Assembly: GCF_038561935.1 (NCBI RefSeq)
Contig: NZ_CP102770.1
Location: forward strand, 6,014,001 to 6,078,000
Origin: Myxococcus stipitatus
GTDB lineage: Bacteria > Myxococcota > Myxococcia > Myxococcales > Myxococcaceae
Direction of reading: 5' to 3'
Length of the DNA: 64,000 nt
Within the stretch, counting starts at the first letter, position 1. Each line of letters opens with the position of its first letter. A program made the position numbers and the translations under genes. Shown here piece by piece: positions 9,167-19,837 of this stretch. Below the pieces are notes generated by a model that did not search any database, was not told the DNA's origin, and saw only the letters and a program-made list of their open reading frames with translations.

Positions 9167-9529
9167 TCAGCCGTAGGACTTCTCCTTCTTCTCCTGCTCT
9201 TCCTTGCAGCGGATGCAGAGCGTCGTCACGGGACGCGCCTCCAACCGCTTGGGGGAGATGTCCTCCTCGCAACGCTCACAGACGCCGAACGTCCCGTCCT
9301 CGATACGCGCCAGCGCCCGATCAATCTTCTGCAGCAGGAACTTCTCCCGGTCCCGGAGCCGGAAGACCATGGACTGCGCATATTCGGAAGATGCCAGGTC
9401 AATCTCGTCGGGGAGGTCATCCGTGTCGAAACTCGACTCCTCCACCAGGGTCTTCTTGGCGCTCTCGAGCAGGCTCGTCTTGCTGTCCTCGAGCATCTTC
9501 TTGTAACGCTTGAGATCTTTCTGGTTCAC
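9167..9529 (-). CDS. DksA/TraR-type C4 zinc-finger protein
   Basis: 120 residues from GTG 9529 (MNQKDLKRYKKMLEDSKTSL), chosen because GGAG lies eight bases upstream; an in-frame TTG at 9574 has no such site. A long N-terminal helical region is followed by the four-cysteine finger (VCERC ... LCIRC) of the DksA/TraR family. Known members enter the RNA polymerase secondary channel and modulate initiation, often together with (p)ppGpp. A rel gene 4 kb away makes that partnership plausible but does not prove it. Divergent from the diadenylate cyclase gene at 9657. Confidence 0.85.
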   Translation of the reverse strand: MNQKDLKRYKKMLEDSKTSLLESAKKTLVEESSFDTDDLPDEIDLASSEYAQSMVFRLRDREKFLLQKIDRALARIEDGTFGVCERCEEDISPKRLEARPVTTLCIRCKEEQEKKEKSYG

Positions 9530-9656
9530 AGCCTTCGCTCCAGTACGCGAGGGTTTTTGGGCCCTGTCCCCCAAAAAAAGGGCCCGAAAGCTTTATTCAT
9601 GGGGCCGTCGGTGTCAAGCTGACCCGGTCGCGAACTGCGGGCGAAGGGAGGGGCGT

Positions 9657-10538
9657 ATGAGTGAGAACACGAAGTTTGATCGAGAATTCCTTCGCTCGGC
9701 CCTCTCCCTGGCCGCCAAGAGCGATGTGGATCATTTCCTCTACATCTGTGACACGCCCATCCCTCCCGAGGAGCTCCGAGGGCGGCCTGCTCGCAAGAAG
9801 CTCGTGTACGCAGTCACCCTGGACAAGCTCGCGCAGGAGCACCAGCAGCGAAAAGTCCGCGCACTGGTGATTCCAGCGTACGACTACTCGCGCACCGAGC
9901 GAGTGAAGGTGGCTCTCGTGTCCGCGCTCTCCCAGGGCGCGTTCAAGGAAGGCGACCTGGTGCTCTGCATGACGGGCCGCGTGGGCCGCGCTCCTGACAC
10001 CCTGATGCAGATGCGAATCGGTGGCTCGCTCGATGACCGGCTCGCCATCGAGGGCGTGAAGCTGGGCGAGGAGTTCAACTCGCAGGTGGTGGACGCGCTC
10101 ATCCAGCTCGCGCTCCAGATTGGCCAGGAGGGCTTCGAGGGTCACCCCATCGGCACCATCATCACCATCGGTGACCACACGACGGTGCTCGAGAAGAGCC
10201 GGCAGATGACCATCAATCCGTTCCAGGGCCTCTCCGAGGCGGAGCGGAACGTGCTGGACCCGAAGATTCGCGAGGCCATCAAGAACTTCTCCGTGCTGGA
10301 TGGCGCCTTCGTCATCCGGGAGGACGGCGTGGTGCTGGCCGCGGGGCGCTACCTGTCCGCCGCGGACGAGGCCGTGAAGATTCCCCTGGGCCTGGGCGCG
10401 CGTCATGCGGCCGCCGCCGGCATCACGTCCACCACGCACTGCATCGCGCTGGTGGTGAGCCAGACGTCCGGCGCGGTGCGGCTGTTCAAGGGCGGAAACA
10501 TCGTCCTCGAGCTGCACCAGACGGCGCGCCGCACCTGA
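9657..10538 (+). CDS. Diadenylate cyclase (DisA_N/DAC domain) protein
   Basis: 293 residues with a strong ribosome site (AAGGGAGG) before ATG 9657. The C-terminal half holds the DAC signatures: DGA at 215-217 and RH at 249-250 (GLGARHAAAAGIT). Family enzymes condense two ATP to c-di-AMP. Usual members read RHR here, whereas this one has RHA, so the third position is changed. The N-terminal about 150 residues lack transmembrane segments or the DisA DNA-binding domain and resemble neither CdaA nor classical DisA, so this is a soluble variant. Divergent from the dksA-like gene. The family call is secure; activity is inferred. Confidence 0.82.
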   Translation: MSENTKFDREFLRSALSLAAKSDVDHFLYICDTPIPPEELRGRPARKKLVYAVTLDKLAQEHQQRKVRALVIPAYDYSRTERVKVALVSALSQGAFKEGDLVLCMTGRVGRAPDTLMQMRIGGSLDDRLAIEGVKLGEEFNSQVVDALIQLALQIGQEGFEGHPIGTIITIGDHTTVLEKSRQMTINPFQGLSEAERNVLDPKIREAIKNFSVLDGAFVIREDGVVLAAGRYLSAADEAVKIPLGLGARHAAAAGITSTTHCIALVVSQTSGAVRLFKGGNIVLELHQTARRT

Positions 10539-10548
10539 GCACCCGCCG

Positions 10549-11106
10549 TCAGTCCGTCTTCTCGCGGAGCTCGTCGCGGTAGACCTCCGCCAGGGCATGG
10601 GCGCGCTCCACTTCGTCACGGGCCGCGTCCACGACCAGCGCTTGTTCGAAGCGGGCCACCCGCTCCTTCAGCGTGTCCGTGATGATGCCGCCCAAGGTGA
10701 GCCGAGCGGAGGCGCTCTCCCGCTCACGGCGCAGCTCCTCCACGCGCTCGCCCAGCTCACCGGCCGCCTCCAGCAACAGTTGGCTGTCGGACTCGGCGCG
10801 GCCCAGCGCTTCGCGGGTCGAGGTGAGCTGCGCCTCCGCCTGAGCACGGTCCTTCTCGAGCACCGAGGAGGCCTTGGCGTCCCCACGAGACAGGGCCGTG
10901 GCACGGCGGGCGTCGATATCGCTCAGCTTGCGCGAGCAGCGCTCCAGCGAGCGGGAGAGGTCCCCCTTGAGCGCCAGCAGCGTGGCGGCGGACTTGCGCA
11001 TCTCCGCGGCCTGGCGTTCGAGGTTCTCGAGCAGCTCGTCGAAGGCGGCCAGCGGGTCCGTGGACCGAGGGCGCTCCTTCTTGCGTTTCCAGAGGCCGAA
11101 GAACAT
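10549..11106 (-). CDS. Coiled-coil protein of the MoxR-VWA operon
   Basis: 185 residues from the ATG at 11106 (MFFGLWKRKKERP); a frame from 11139 overlaps the upstream gene. After a short basic N-terminus almost the whole length is charged and helical with heptad character, resembling PspA/IM30-type coiled coils in style, although I cannot assign it to that family with certainty. It starts 14 bases after the VWA gene stop, so it is almost surely translated from the same message. Function unknown; an adaptor or substrate of the MoxR-VWA pair is a reasonable inference. Confidence 0.7.
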   Translation of the reverse strand: MFFGLWKRKKERPRSTDPLAAFDELLENLERQAAEMRKSAATLLALKGDLSRSLERCSRKLSDIDARRATALSRGDAKASSVLEKDRAQAEAQLTSTREALGRAESDSQLLLEAAGELGERVEELRRERESASARLTLGGIITDTLKERVARFEQALVVDAARDEVERAHALAEVYRDELREKTD

Positions 11107-11120
11107 GACGTGCCTGGAGC

Positions 11121-13397
11121 CTAACCGAAGGGCCGGCACAACAGCCGCACACGTGACAGCGCGTCCTCCACCGACGGTCCTCCCACGGACAACGCGGCGA
11201 GGTACCGCGCAGGGGTCAGCCCGTACACCGACAGCAAGTGTTGGAGGAGCACCACGCTCTCCGTGGCGCGCTTGTCCGTGGGCGCCAGGGATGCCGCCTC
11301 CGCCAGCGCGCCGAGAATGTCCGCCACTCGGCTGAGCTCATCCTGGCCTGGGGACTGTGCCCCTGGCTGGCGGTGGAGGGTTTCCGGGAAGAGCGCCTCG
11401 AACGAGGCCTCGACCGCGACGGGAGCGGAGGTGGCTCTTCCCCCGGCCACGGCCTCGAGCGCCTCCAGGTGCGGGGCGAGCTGCTCCAGCGCCTCCGACG
11501 TGGTGGGCACATCCCGGGGCAGCAGCGTGCGCCAGGGTGTGTCGAACTCGGTGCGCGCCCACTGGATCTCCTCGTCGGAGAGGTGGTGGTAGAAGGCGCG
11601 GACACCGGAGGCGCGCTGCTCGCGGATGAGCGAGCGCAGGTCCGGATTCTCCTCTCCCAGAGAGATGAAGCTCAGCGCGATATCGAGCGAGCCCATGGGC
11701 GCGCGGGTGCGGCGGATGAGGTCCACGTCGACGCGGTCCTCGCCATCGGTGACGAGCACCACGGTGGCCCGCGCGAGGTATGGGTCCCTCCCCTGCGCGG
11801 CTCGGATGGAGTCGAAGGCGGACATCAGCGCCAGCGAGATGTCCGTCTGTCCCTCCGCGGGAGAATCCCGGAAGAGACGCTCGATCTGCCGGGTGGCTTC
11901 GGCGGCGGTGTCCACGCGCGCGAGCTCCGTGGGCACGTCGTTGAAGAAGCTGAAGTAGAGCGGGTCGAACACCTCGCCACGTCGGGCCTTGACGCGCAGG
12001 TTGTTCAGCTCGGCGATGATGAGGGCATCGCGGAAGCGGGCGCGGGCACCATGCATGGAGCCGGACGCATCGCAGACGTAGACCCGCACGGCGGTGCGCT
12101 TGACCTTCTTGCGCTCGGGCGGCGGAGCGTCCTCCACATAGGCGCGCACGAGCTGACGGTTGGCGGCGAGATCTCGCAGCAGCATCCGAGGGTCCGTCAG
12201 CACGAAGTTGTTCACCTCGTGCAGGCCCCCCGTCGTCTCGAAGGTCATCGTCTGCGTGGGATAGGGCACGCGCCTCGACACGGGCTTCGAGACCCGGGTC
12301 TCCGCGAGGACGATCTCCTCGGTGAGCGAATCCTCCACGTCGAAGTACCGGGCACAGCCCTCCGCCAGCTCGAAGGTCGACAGCTGCTCGGGCCGGAGTG
12401 AGAAGGCCAGGTCGGTCAGGAGCTCCTCGGGACGCGGGGCGGCGGCCTCGGGTGGTGCCTCTCCGCTGGGCTCGCCGAACCAGCGGGACAGGGCATCGCG
12501 CTCGGCGCGCTCCACCAGGGACGTCAAGCGCTCCTGCGCGGGAAGCAACGGCGCCAGGGCACTGCGAGCCGCCTGAGCCAGCTCCACGTCTCCAGCTTCG
12601 AGCGCGCGCTCGTAGAGTCCTCGCAGCGAGCGATACGCGGCCCGAGGGTCCGTCCTCGCGGAGTGGCGTACGTGCCGCATGAGTTCGTCGAGGGAGCGCA
12701 CGGCGGGCACCGCGCGAATCCGCTCGCGCCCTTCCGCCACCTCGCGGCGCAGGGGCAGGCCTCGGTCCCTGTCATGGTCTGCCCCCAGGCGCAGCAACAT
12801 CTCGTGCGCCAGGTCCAGGTCCCGCCGCTTCTGCACCACATCGAGGACATTCAGTCGGGCACGCAGCGCGAAGAACTCGGCCACGGCCATCCGTGCACTC
12901 GTCGGCGCGCGGTGCCGCTGCGCCATGGCGGGCCGCTCGTAGACGATGAAGTCCTCGTCGTCGTCGGTCGAATCGAGCTGCGGGCGCGCGAAAAGGTCCG
13001 CCACTTTCACGGCCCGAGCAAGCTGGACGAACGCCCGCTCGAGCACCGTGAGCGCGCCCGGAGGCATCGCGCCCGCCCGCCACGACCGCTCGACGCGCGC
13101 CACGCACTCCTCGAACTCCTCCAGCGCCTGGCCAGCACGGGACTGAAGCCCCTGCGACAGGGTGCCCGCGAGTCCACGCCGCGCCCCCAGCGTGCGCAGC
13201 AACTGCGCATCCGCGGAGGTATGCACGCCCACGCGGTCCAGGTCACGGTGCAACGATGTGAGCACAGGGAGAGCCAGATCCCCCGGCCCCGCCACCTTGC
13301 GCCCGAAAGACCACCAACGCCTTGCCCCCGCGGAGGGTGGAGCCTCACGAAGAGAGTCCAGGCGTCGTCGCAGCTCCGTGAGCTGGCGGGAGAGCAT
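11121..13397 (-). CDS. VWA domain protein, partner of MoxR ATPase (ViaA-like)
   Basis: 758 residues. A long helical N-terminal region (about 1-430) precedes a C-terminal von Willebrand factor A domain whose metal-ion-dependent adhesion site starts at D443 (DASGSM, then a later conserved Thr/Asp). The arrangement of a helical N-terminus with a C-terminal VWA is that of ViaA/CoxE-type proteins, which work with a MoxR ATPase. It lies 40 bases after the MoxR gene and 14 before the coiled-coil gene. Known RavA-ViaA pairs act on respiratory complexes or the membrane; the target here is unknown. No signal peptide is seen, so it is probably cytoplasmic. Confidence 0.82.
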   Translation of the reverse strand: MLSRQLTELRRRLDSLREAPPSAGARRWWSFGRKVAGPGDLALPVLTSLHRDLDRVGVHTSADAQLLRTLGARRGLAGTLSQGLQSRAGQALEEFEECVARVERSWRAGAMPPGALTVLERAFVQLARAVKVADLFARPQLDSTDDDEDFIVYERPAMAQRHRAPTSARMAVAEFFALRARLNVLDVVQKRRDLDLAHEMLLRLGADHDRDRGLPLRREVAEGRERIRAVPAVRSLDELMRHVRHSARTDPRAAYRSLRGLYERALEAGDVELAQAARSALAPLLPAQERLTSLVERAERDALSRWFGEPSGEAPPEAAAPRPEELLTDLAFSLRPEQLSTFELAEGCARYFDVEDSLTEEIVLAETRVSKPVSRRVPYPTQTMTFETTGGLHEVNNFVLTDPRMLLRDLAANRQLVRAYVEDAPPPERKKVKRTAVRVYVCDASGSMHGARARFRDALIIAELNNLRVKARRGEVFDPLYFSFFNDVPTELARVDTAAEATRQIERLFRDSPAEGQTDISLALMSAFDSIRAAQGRDPYLARATVVLVTDGEDRVDVDLIRRTRAPMGSLDIALSFISLGEENPDLRSLIREQRASGVRAFYHHLSDEEIQWARTEFDTPWRTLLPRDVPTTSEALEQLAPHLEALEAVAGGRATSAPVAVEASFEALFPETLHRQPGAQSPGQDELSRVADILGALAEAASLAPTDKRATESVVLLQHLLSVYGLTPARYLAALSVGGPSVEDALSRVRLLCRPFG

Positions 13398-13437
13398 GCT
13401 CAGCCGCCCTTCTCCACCCTAGTCGGGCAGGGCGTCC

Positions 13438-15975
13438 TCATGCGGCGGACCGCCGCTCCAGCACCTGCCGGCTGTAGCGTCCGAAGTCCTCTTCGATGCC
13501 ATGGAGCTGGGACTCCAGTCGCTGCGCATTCGCCCCCACCTCCCCTGGCGTCGCCGCGACCAAGGCCACCACGCCTCGCAGCCGAACGAGCTCACCCTCC
13601 TTCAAGGCCAGCAACGGGAAACGGCTGCGCACGAGCCGGTCCACCGTGCGCTCCACCTCGGCGCGCTCCGTGAGGGACTCAGGGGCAGGCAAGGCGGTGA
13701 GGAGCTGGGTCAACCAGCCACGCAGATACTTGACGCGAGCCTGGAGGAACGTGAGCTCGACTTGCGCCACCGCCGCGCGAGCCTCTTCGGAGAAGAACGT
13801 CGCGGCGGATTGAGCCCGCGCGAACGCGAGCTGTCCCTCCAAGCCTTGGAGCGCCGCGAGCTCACCATCTGGAGTCTTCGTCGCGAGTGTCCCCCGATAG
13901 AAGAGATAGGCGTCACCACTGAAGACAGAAGCCGTCGCGGGAGGAGGCCCGACCTCTTCCCGACCCAGGCGTCGGGCGTGCTCTTGCAGTCGGCCATCGA
14001 TGATGCCGTGGCATTCGCCCATGACCACATCCACGGGGAGGCCCTCGCGACGCAGGTTCTCCGCCACGGCCTGGACCGCGCGCCCGTACTGGTCGATGCG
14101 CTCGAAGGGCGTGGAGGACAGGACCTCGCGCGCGTAGGAGAGCCCCAAGGGCAGCAGCAGCTCCTGCTTGAAGCTCGGCTGCGTGGGGTCCAGGGCCATG
14201 AGCGACTGCTCCAGCTGCGACAGCCGCCGTGAATCCGCGGCCAGGGTCTCCAGTGGCTCCTTGCGGCCCTTCGGCGTCGCCCCTTGGAAGGCGACCGTCG
14301 CCCGGCGCCGCACGGCCCCCACCACCCGCTTGCGGACCGCGGCCTCCGCGGTGCGCAGCCGGTCCACGGAAGCAGGTGCCCCCTCGACCAGGAGCCCCAC
14401 CAGGTCGGCCGACCTCGACAGCTCCTCTTCCAAGTTGTCGGCGAGCCCGACCAGCCCCTCCAACTTGAGGGCGTCATCGAAGTCCGCGCTCTCCGCGCTC
14501 AGGGCAATCATCTCCACCGCCGTTTCGAGGAAACGGGCGATGGCCTCGCTCAGCGGCACGAAGCCGGGCTTCAGCTCGGGAATGACCCGGCACAGGTCCA
14601 GCACTTCATGGAAGGACGCCAACAGGGACAACCCGCTCCGCCCCTCGGTTTGCCCCGCCATCCCTCGCGCGAGTCGCTGGTCCATCGCGGCCACCAGTCC
14701 GCGAGCAACGCCCAACAAGGGAGCACGGTTCTGCGAGTGCCGAGGCCCAGGCACCAGCTTGGCCATCAACCCCCGAGCGGAAGTGGATGCGAGGGAGGGC
14801 TGCCAGTTACGCGAGAGCGCATCGACCACGGCGGCCTCGTCCGTGATGCCCAGCTCATGGGCCTCCCGCTCCTGGCTTCCTCCCAGCTCCTGACGAACCT
14901 TGGTGATGACCTCGTCGAACGTCCGCTGCTCCAACCGGACGATCTCAAGCTGCGCGCGCTCCCGCGGGTCCACCACCGACTTGAGCAGCGCGTCCGTCTC
15001 GGCGGAGGGCGGCCCTCCGAGGAGGAAGAACCAGCGCAGCGCATCCAGGTCCTCCACGGAGGCCTCCAGCGGACGCTCCGGCCGGCGGTAGATCTGGTCT
15101 CGCACCACCGCCGCCTTGAGCGCCCACAACGCCTTCACCACCGAGCGCTGCGAGAAGTACTTCGTCGGCACGTAGTCGGGCAGCTTGGAGACCTGCGCCG
15201 TCAAGGCGCGCTCCACGCCATCCGCCAACATCTCGACGCCCTCCAACACGGGGCCCGGCACCTTCACCCGAGCCACCGCGTCCTGGAGCAGATCCAGCTG
15301 CTGGACCGACAACGGAGCACGCAGGTCCGCCCGGGCCCCATGCGCGAAGCGCTGCAACATGGCCGCCCGGCTCTCCTTCCGGGCGAAGGACTTGGGCACG
15401 AAGGAGATGAAGCTCAGCCGGTCGGCGAAAGCCAACAGCAGCTCGGGCGAGCGGGCCAGGACCTCCGAGAGGTACCGGTTGCTCGTCATGACGACGCACT
15501 CGGTGCGCCCCGTCGTCACCCGTCGGCCGTGCTTGAGCTCGCGCTCGAACAGCACGTTGAGGATGGAGCGCAGCAACATGTCCCGGCCGTCGAAGATCTC
15601 ATCGAGGAAGGCGTGCTGTGAGCCCAGCATGCCCTCGTCGGTGAGGTACTCGGTGCGCCCCGTCTCCGTCAGGACCTTGAAGTCCACCGGCCCCAGCAGG
15701 TCCGTCTGCACCGTGGACTCGGCGAGCTGCTTGGAGAAGAGCGACGGAAGTCCCGTCTGCTCGTCGATGATGCGCCCCAGGACCGCGCTGGCGATGGCGC
15801 TCTTGGCCGTCCCAGGGGGCCCCACCACCAGCACATGCTCCCGACTCAGCAGCGCCAGCTCGAGCTGCGTGAAGAGGGTCTCTCTCTCCAGATAGACATC
15901 CCGCAGCTCGTTGAAGAAATGGCGAAAGGCCCGAGCAGCGTGGAGGTACGGAGGCGGATGTGATTGCACGGACAA
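13438..15975 (-). CDS. MoxR-family AAA+ ATPase (RavA-like), extended
   Basis: 845 residues. Walker A GPPGTAKS is at 52-59 and Walker B FLDEIF at 123-128, followed by a sensor-1 segment (VVMTSNRYL). The AAA+ module fills about the first 330 residues; the other 500 are mostly helical and unassigned, making the protein much longer than E. coli RavA (about 500 residues). MoxR ATPases remodel or activate protein complexes together with VWA partners, and one is encoded directly downstream. No transmembrane segment. The start has no close competitor; the upstream DCC-family gene ends 45 bases before it. Confidence 0.85.
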   Translation of the reverse strand: MSVQSHPPPYLHAARAFRHFFNELRDVYLERETLFTQLELALLSREHVLVVGPPGTAKSAIASAVLGRIIDEQTGLPSLFSKQLAESTVQTDLLGPVDFKVLTETGRTEYLTDEGMLGSQHAFLDEIFDGRDMLLRSILNVLFERELKHGRRVTTGRTECVVMTSNRYLSEVLARSPELLLAFADRLSFISFVPKSFARKESRAAMLQRFAHGARADLRAPLSVQQLDLLQDAVARVKVPGPVLEGVEMLADGVERALTAQVSKLPDYVPTKYFSQRSVVKALWALKAAVVRDQIYRRPERPLEASVEDLDALRWFFLLGGPPSAETDALLKSVVDPRERAQLEIVRLEQRTFDEVITKVRQELGGSQEREAHELGITDEAAVVDALSRNWQPSLASTSARGLMAKLVPGPRHSQNRAPLLGVARGLVAAMDQRLARGMAGQTEGRSGLSLLASFHEVLDLCRVIPELKPGFVPLSEAIARFLETAVEMIALSAESADFDDALKLEGLVGLADNLEEELSRSADLVGLLVEGAPASVDRLRTAEAAVRKRVVGAVRRRATVAFQGATPKGRKEPLETLAADSRRLSQLEQSLMALDPTQPSFKQELLLPLGLSYAREVLSSTPFERIDQYGRAVQAVAENLRREGLPVDVVMGECHGIIDGRLQEHARRLGREEVGPPPATASVFSGDAYLFYRGTLATKTPDGELAALQGLEGQLAFARAQSAATFFSEEARAAVAQVELTFLQARVKYLRGWLTQLLTALPAPESLTERAEVERTVDRLVRSRFPLLALKEGELVRLRGVVALVAATPGEVGANAQRLESQLHGIEEDFGRYSRQVLERRSAA

Positions 15976-16020
15976 TCCGTTAAGAGCGGGGTTGGCGGCA
16001 TGCTACCCGTCGACCTTCCC

Positions 16021-16425
16021 CTATTTGAAGTGGACCGCGCACCCGGCGTCCGAGCAGTTCCGTCCTGCAATCTTGAACCGGTAGCGGGCGATGACCCCGT
16101 AGAGGGCGTCCGCGAGCTGGCGAAGCCCTGGGACGTAGTACACGTAGAGCAACCGCCCCAGGGGATGCCGGCCCAGGGCGCGGACGATGGCCTCGGCCCC
16201 TTCGAGCACCCGTCCATCCGCCTGCACCAGCTGCATGGCCTTCTCGCAGCGCTCCGGGCTGACTCCCGGAAAGGACTCCAGCACACCGTCGTCCCGGAAG
16301 GAGCGCAGCTCCGTCCCACGGCCGCCCAGCAGCCGCTTGAACTCACGGGCCGCGCCGCTGCAGATGCGGCAATGCCCGTCGTAGAGGAGCACGTCGTGTC
16401 CCGGCGGTGTCGTCATCAGCGCCAT
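16021..16425 (-). CDS. DCC-family (DUF393) thiol-disulfide oxidoreductase-like protein
   Basis: 134 residues from ATG 16425, chosen because GGAGG lies eight bases upstream; ATGs at 16431 and 16416 are in the same frame. The N-terminal LLYDGHCRICSGA is the family signature, with C19 and C22 in the DxxCxxC position, and GRHPLGRLLYVYYVPGLRQL is typical of the C-terminal half. Members are predicted small redox proteins of unknown partner. It sits 28 bases after the upstream unknown gene and 45 bases before the MoxR gene, so it may be part of that operon. Confidence 0.78.
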   Translation of the reverse strand: MALMTTPPGHDVLLYDGHCRICSGAAREFKRLLGGRGTELRSFRDDGVLESFPGVSPERCEKAMQLVQADGRVLEGAEAIVRALGRHPLGRLLYVYYVPGLRQLADALYGVIARYRFKIAGRNCSDAGCAVHFK

Positions 16426-16453
16426 CCGCATCACCTCCACCCTGTGTTCTATG

Positions 16454-17311
16454 TCAACGGGAGACGAGCGTGTCATGGAGATGTGCATGCACGGACCGCC
16501 AGATTTCATGCTGCCGCTCGATGGGGTCCAGCAGCTTGAGCCCCACGGACGTCGCCGGTGAGCTCCCCTGGAAGGCGGAGTACTGACGCAGCCGGGTCCC
16601 CCCTGCCCCATCGTCCTCGAAGACGAAGCGATTGGTCCCTCTCAGCGGGTGACCATCCAGGGTCGTGATGTGCACCGTGTTCGTCGCGGGCTCCAACCGG
16701 AACGACACGGGCGCCCAGACCGGAGGCGGCCCCTTCTCCTCCAGGAACACCTTCGCCCCCTCCGACAGAGCACCCGTGGAAGGTCTGAGGCTGATGCCAG
16801 CGGACTCGAACACCGCGCCAGGATGCCCCACGAAGTAGGCCCACGCCGCCTCGGGAGAGACGCCTGGAAGCGCGCTGGTGTAGTCCGTCAGCGAGGTGGG
16901 GGCGCCCACGATGGGCGCGTTGGGTTCGAGCAGGCGCAGGTGCCCTCGCGCATACGCGTCCACGTATCGACCACCTCCCATCACCATGCTCGCGGCGGCC
17001 GCTTCCGACTGGGCCAGCGTAAAGGCGCCCTGTCGCATCTGTGCTCTCACGCTGCCGGCAGGCCGAGGAGGAAAGGAGCCGCCCACCGCGAAGTCGAAAT
17101 CGTTCGACGCCCCCGTCAGCGGTCCACATCGAGGACCGGGAGCAACCGCGGGGCTTCTCGCCCCGGGCGGAGCCCCCTTGAAGACTTCCAGCGTGTCCGC
17201 AGCACGAGGCGGAGCGCTCCGGGCGAGCGCGCCTTCCGGAGGGACAGCCGCGGTATCCGTCTCGACGAGCGCGGACGTGGACGTGGACAGCGGGGACGCG
17301 ACACGGGACAT
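16454..17311 (-). CDS. Hypothetical protein with disordered N-terminus
   Basis: 285 residues from ATG 17311, which has GAGAGG about seven bases upstream; a GTG at 17326 is in frame. The first about 70 residues are rich in Ser, Thr, Ala and Pro and look disordered. The rest looks globular, with a beta-rich C-terminal part (VHITTLDGHPLRGTNRF and following) that could be a SRPBCC-type ligand-binding fold; that is only an impression. No catalytic motif or signal peptide is recognised. It is first in a close-spaced reverse-strand run leading into the DCC and MoxR genes. Function unknown. Confidence 0.6.
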   Translation of the reverse strand: MSRVASPLSTSTSALVETDTAAVPPEGALARSAPPRAADTLEVFKGAPPGARSPAVAPGPRCGPLTGASNDFDFAVGGSFPPRPAGSVRAQMRQGAFTLAQSEAAAASMVMGGGRYVDAYARGHLRLLEPNAPIVGAPTSLTDYTSALPGVSPEAAWAYFVGHPGAVFESAGISLRPSTGALSEGAKVFLEEKGPPPVWAPVSFRLEPATNTVHITTLDGHPLRGTNRFVFEDDGAGGTRLRQYSAFQGSSPATSVGLKLLDPIERQHEIWRSVHAHLHDTLVSR

Positions 17312-17469
17312 GCGAGCACCTCTCACGACGCAGTGGAGCCCTCGCCCACTGCACCCTCGCGACCAGCCCTGTCCCCTCTGCCATCAACCCCTTGCAGACA
17401 CCCCAGGTCTCGCGTCGCGTACGGACATCCCGGCTCGCGGAAGGTAGAGCCCTGAAGCCCGCAATGCAG

Positions 17470-17507
17470 AAGGGCCGGCCCCCGCCCGAAGCGGAGCACC
17501 GGCCCTT
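17470..17507. terminator. Hairpin downstream of dnaK
   Basis: A 9-bp perfect inverted repeat, AAGGGCCGG at 17470-17478 with its complement at 17499-17507. It lies 30 bases past the dnaK stop and ahead of the next reverse-strand gene. The T tract is short on the reverse strand, so it may be an inefficient terminator or a processing/stability hairpin. Confidence 0.5.
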
Positions 17508-17536
17508 CCTTTCACCCGGGCCTCACGGCCCCGGCA

Positions 17537-19441
<1,905 letters not shown>

Positions 19442-19837
19442 GGTTCGTATCCTCCGGAAATGACTGCGTTTTCTGCGAAAGCTCCTGATGTATGCCCAAC
19501 GTAACCACCCCCCCCTTCATGTCAAACCGGGTGGTGTGCGTCAGGCGCTCCTGGCCAAAGGTGGTGCTCCTCGGTGCGTAGCGCAGTGCGCACAAGGCCG
19601 TCTGCCGCGTCACGCCATCGCCACCTTCACGGCACGGGTGCGTAACGGCCTCTACACCGCCGTCACCCCGCGGTAGCAACCTGGCGGACACTCCAGCGGC
19701 AGCCAACGCTTCATCCTCTTGAAATCACAGGCCCCAAGCCCACTGACGCCCCGCGTCACCCGTTGGCAATAAAAGTGCATTTCAGGCCGGCGTCGATGAC
19801 GGGTCCCCCCACCCGCACCTACCCTGGAGCCTGCCCC
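19442..19837. other. Divergent intergenic region between dnaK and lipid kinase
   Basis: 396 bases without a convincing gene. On the dnaK side the reverse strand has a perfect TTGACA (19520-19525) with a run of eight G just downstream and only a poor -10 (TACGTT) at 16-base spacing. On the other side is a sigma-54-like promoter for the lipid kinase (separate entry). I see no CIRCE-type inverted repeat, the usual HrcA operator for heat-shock genes. Confidence 0.5.
19764..19779 (+). promoter_or_regulatory. Sigma-54-type promoter upstream of lipid kinase
   Basis: The sequence TGGCAATAAAAGTGCA has the invariant GG and GC at the correct -24/-12 spacing (GG at 19765-19766, GC at 19777-19778) and matches most of the TGGCAC-N5-TTGCA consensus. 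It lies about 60 bases before the chosen ATG at 19838. Sigma-54 promoters need an enhancer-binding activator; none is encoded in the window. Confidence 0.45.

Noticed and set aside
9556-9588. GGGCCC repeats before the dksA-like gene as a terminator or attenuator
   Set aside because: Only a 6-bp stem with a 15-base loop; the flanking A and T runs do not pair. Too weak to call.
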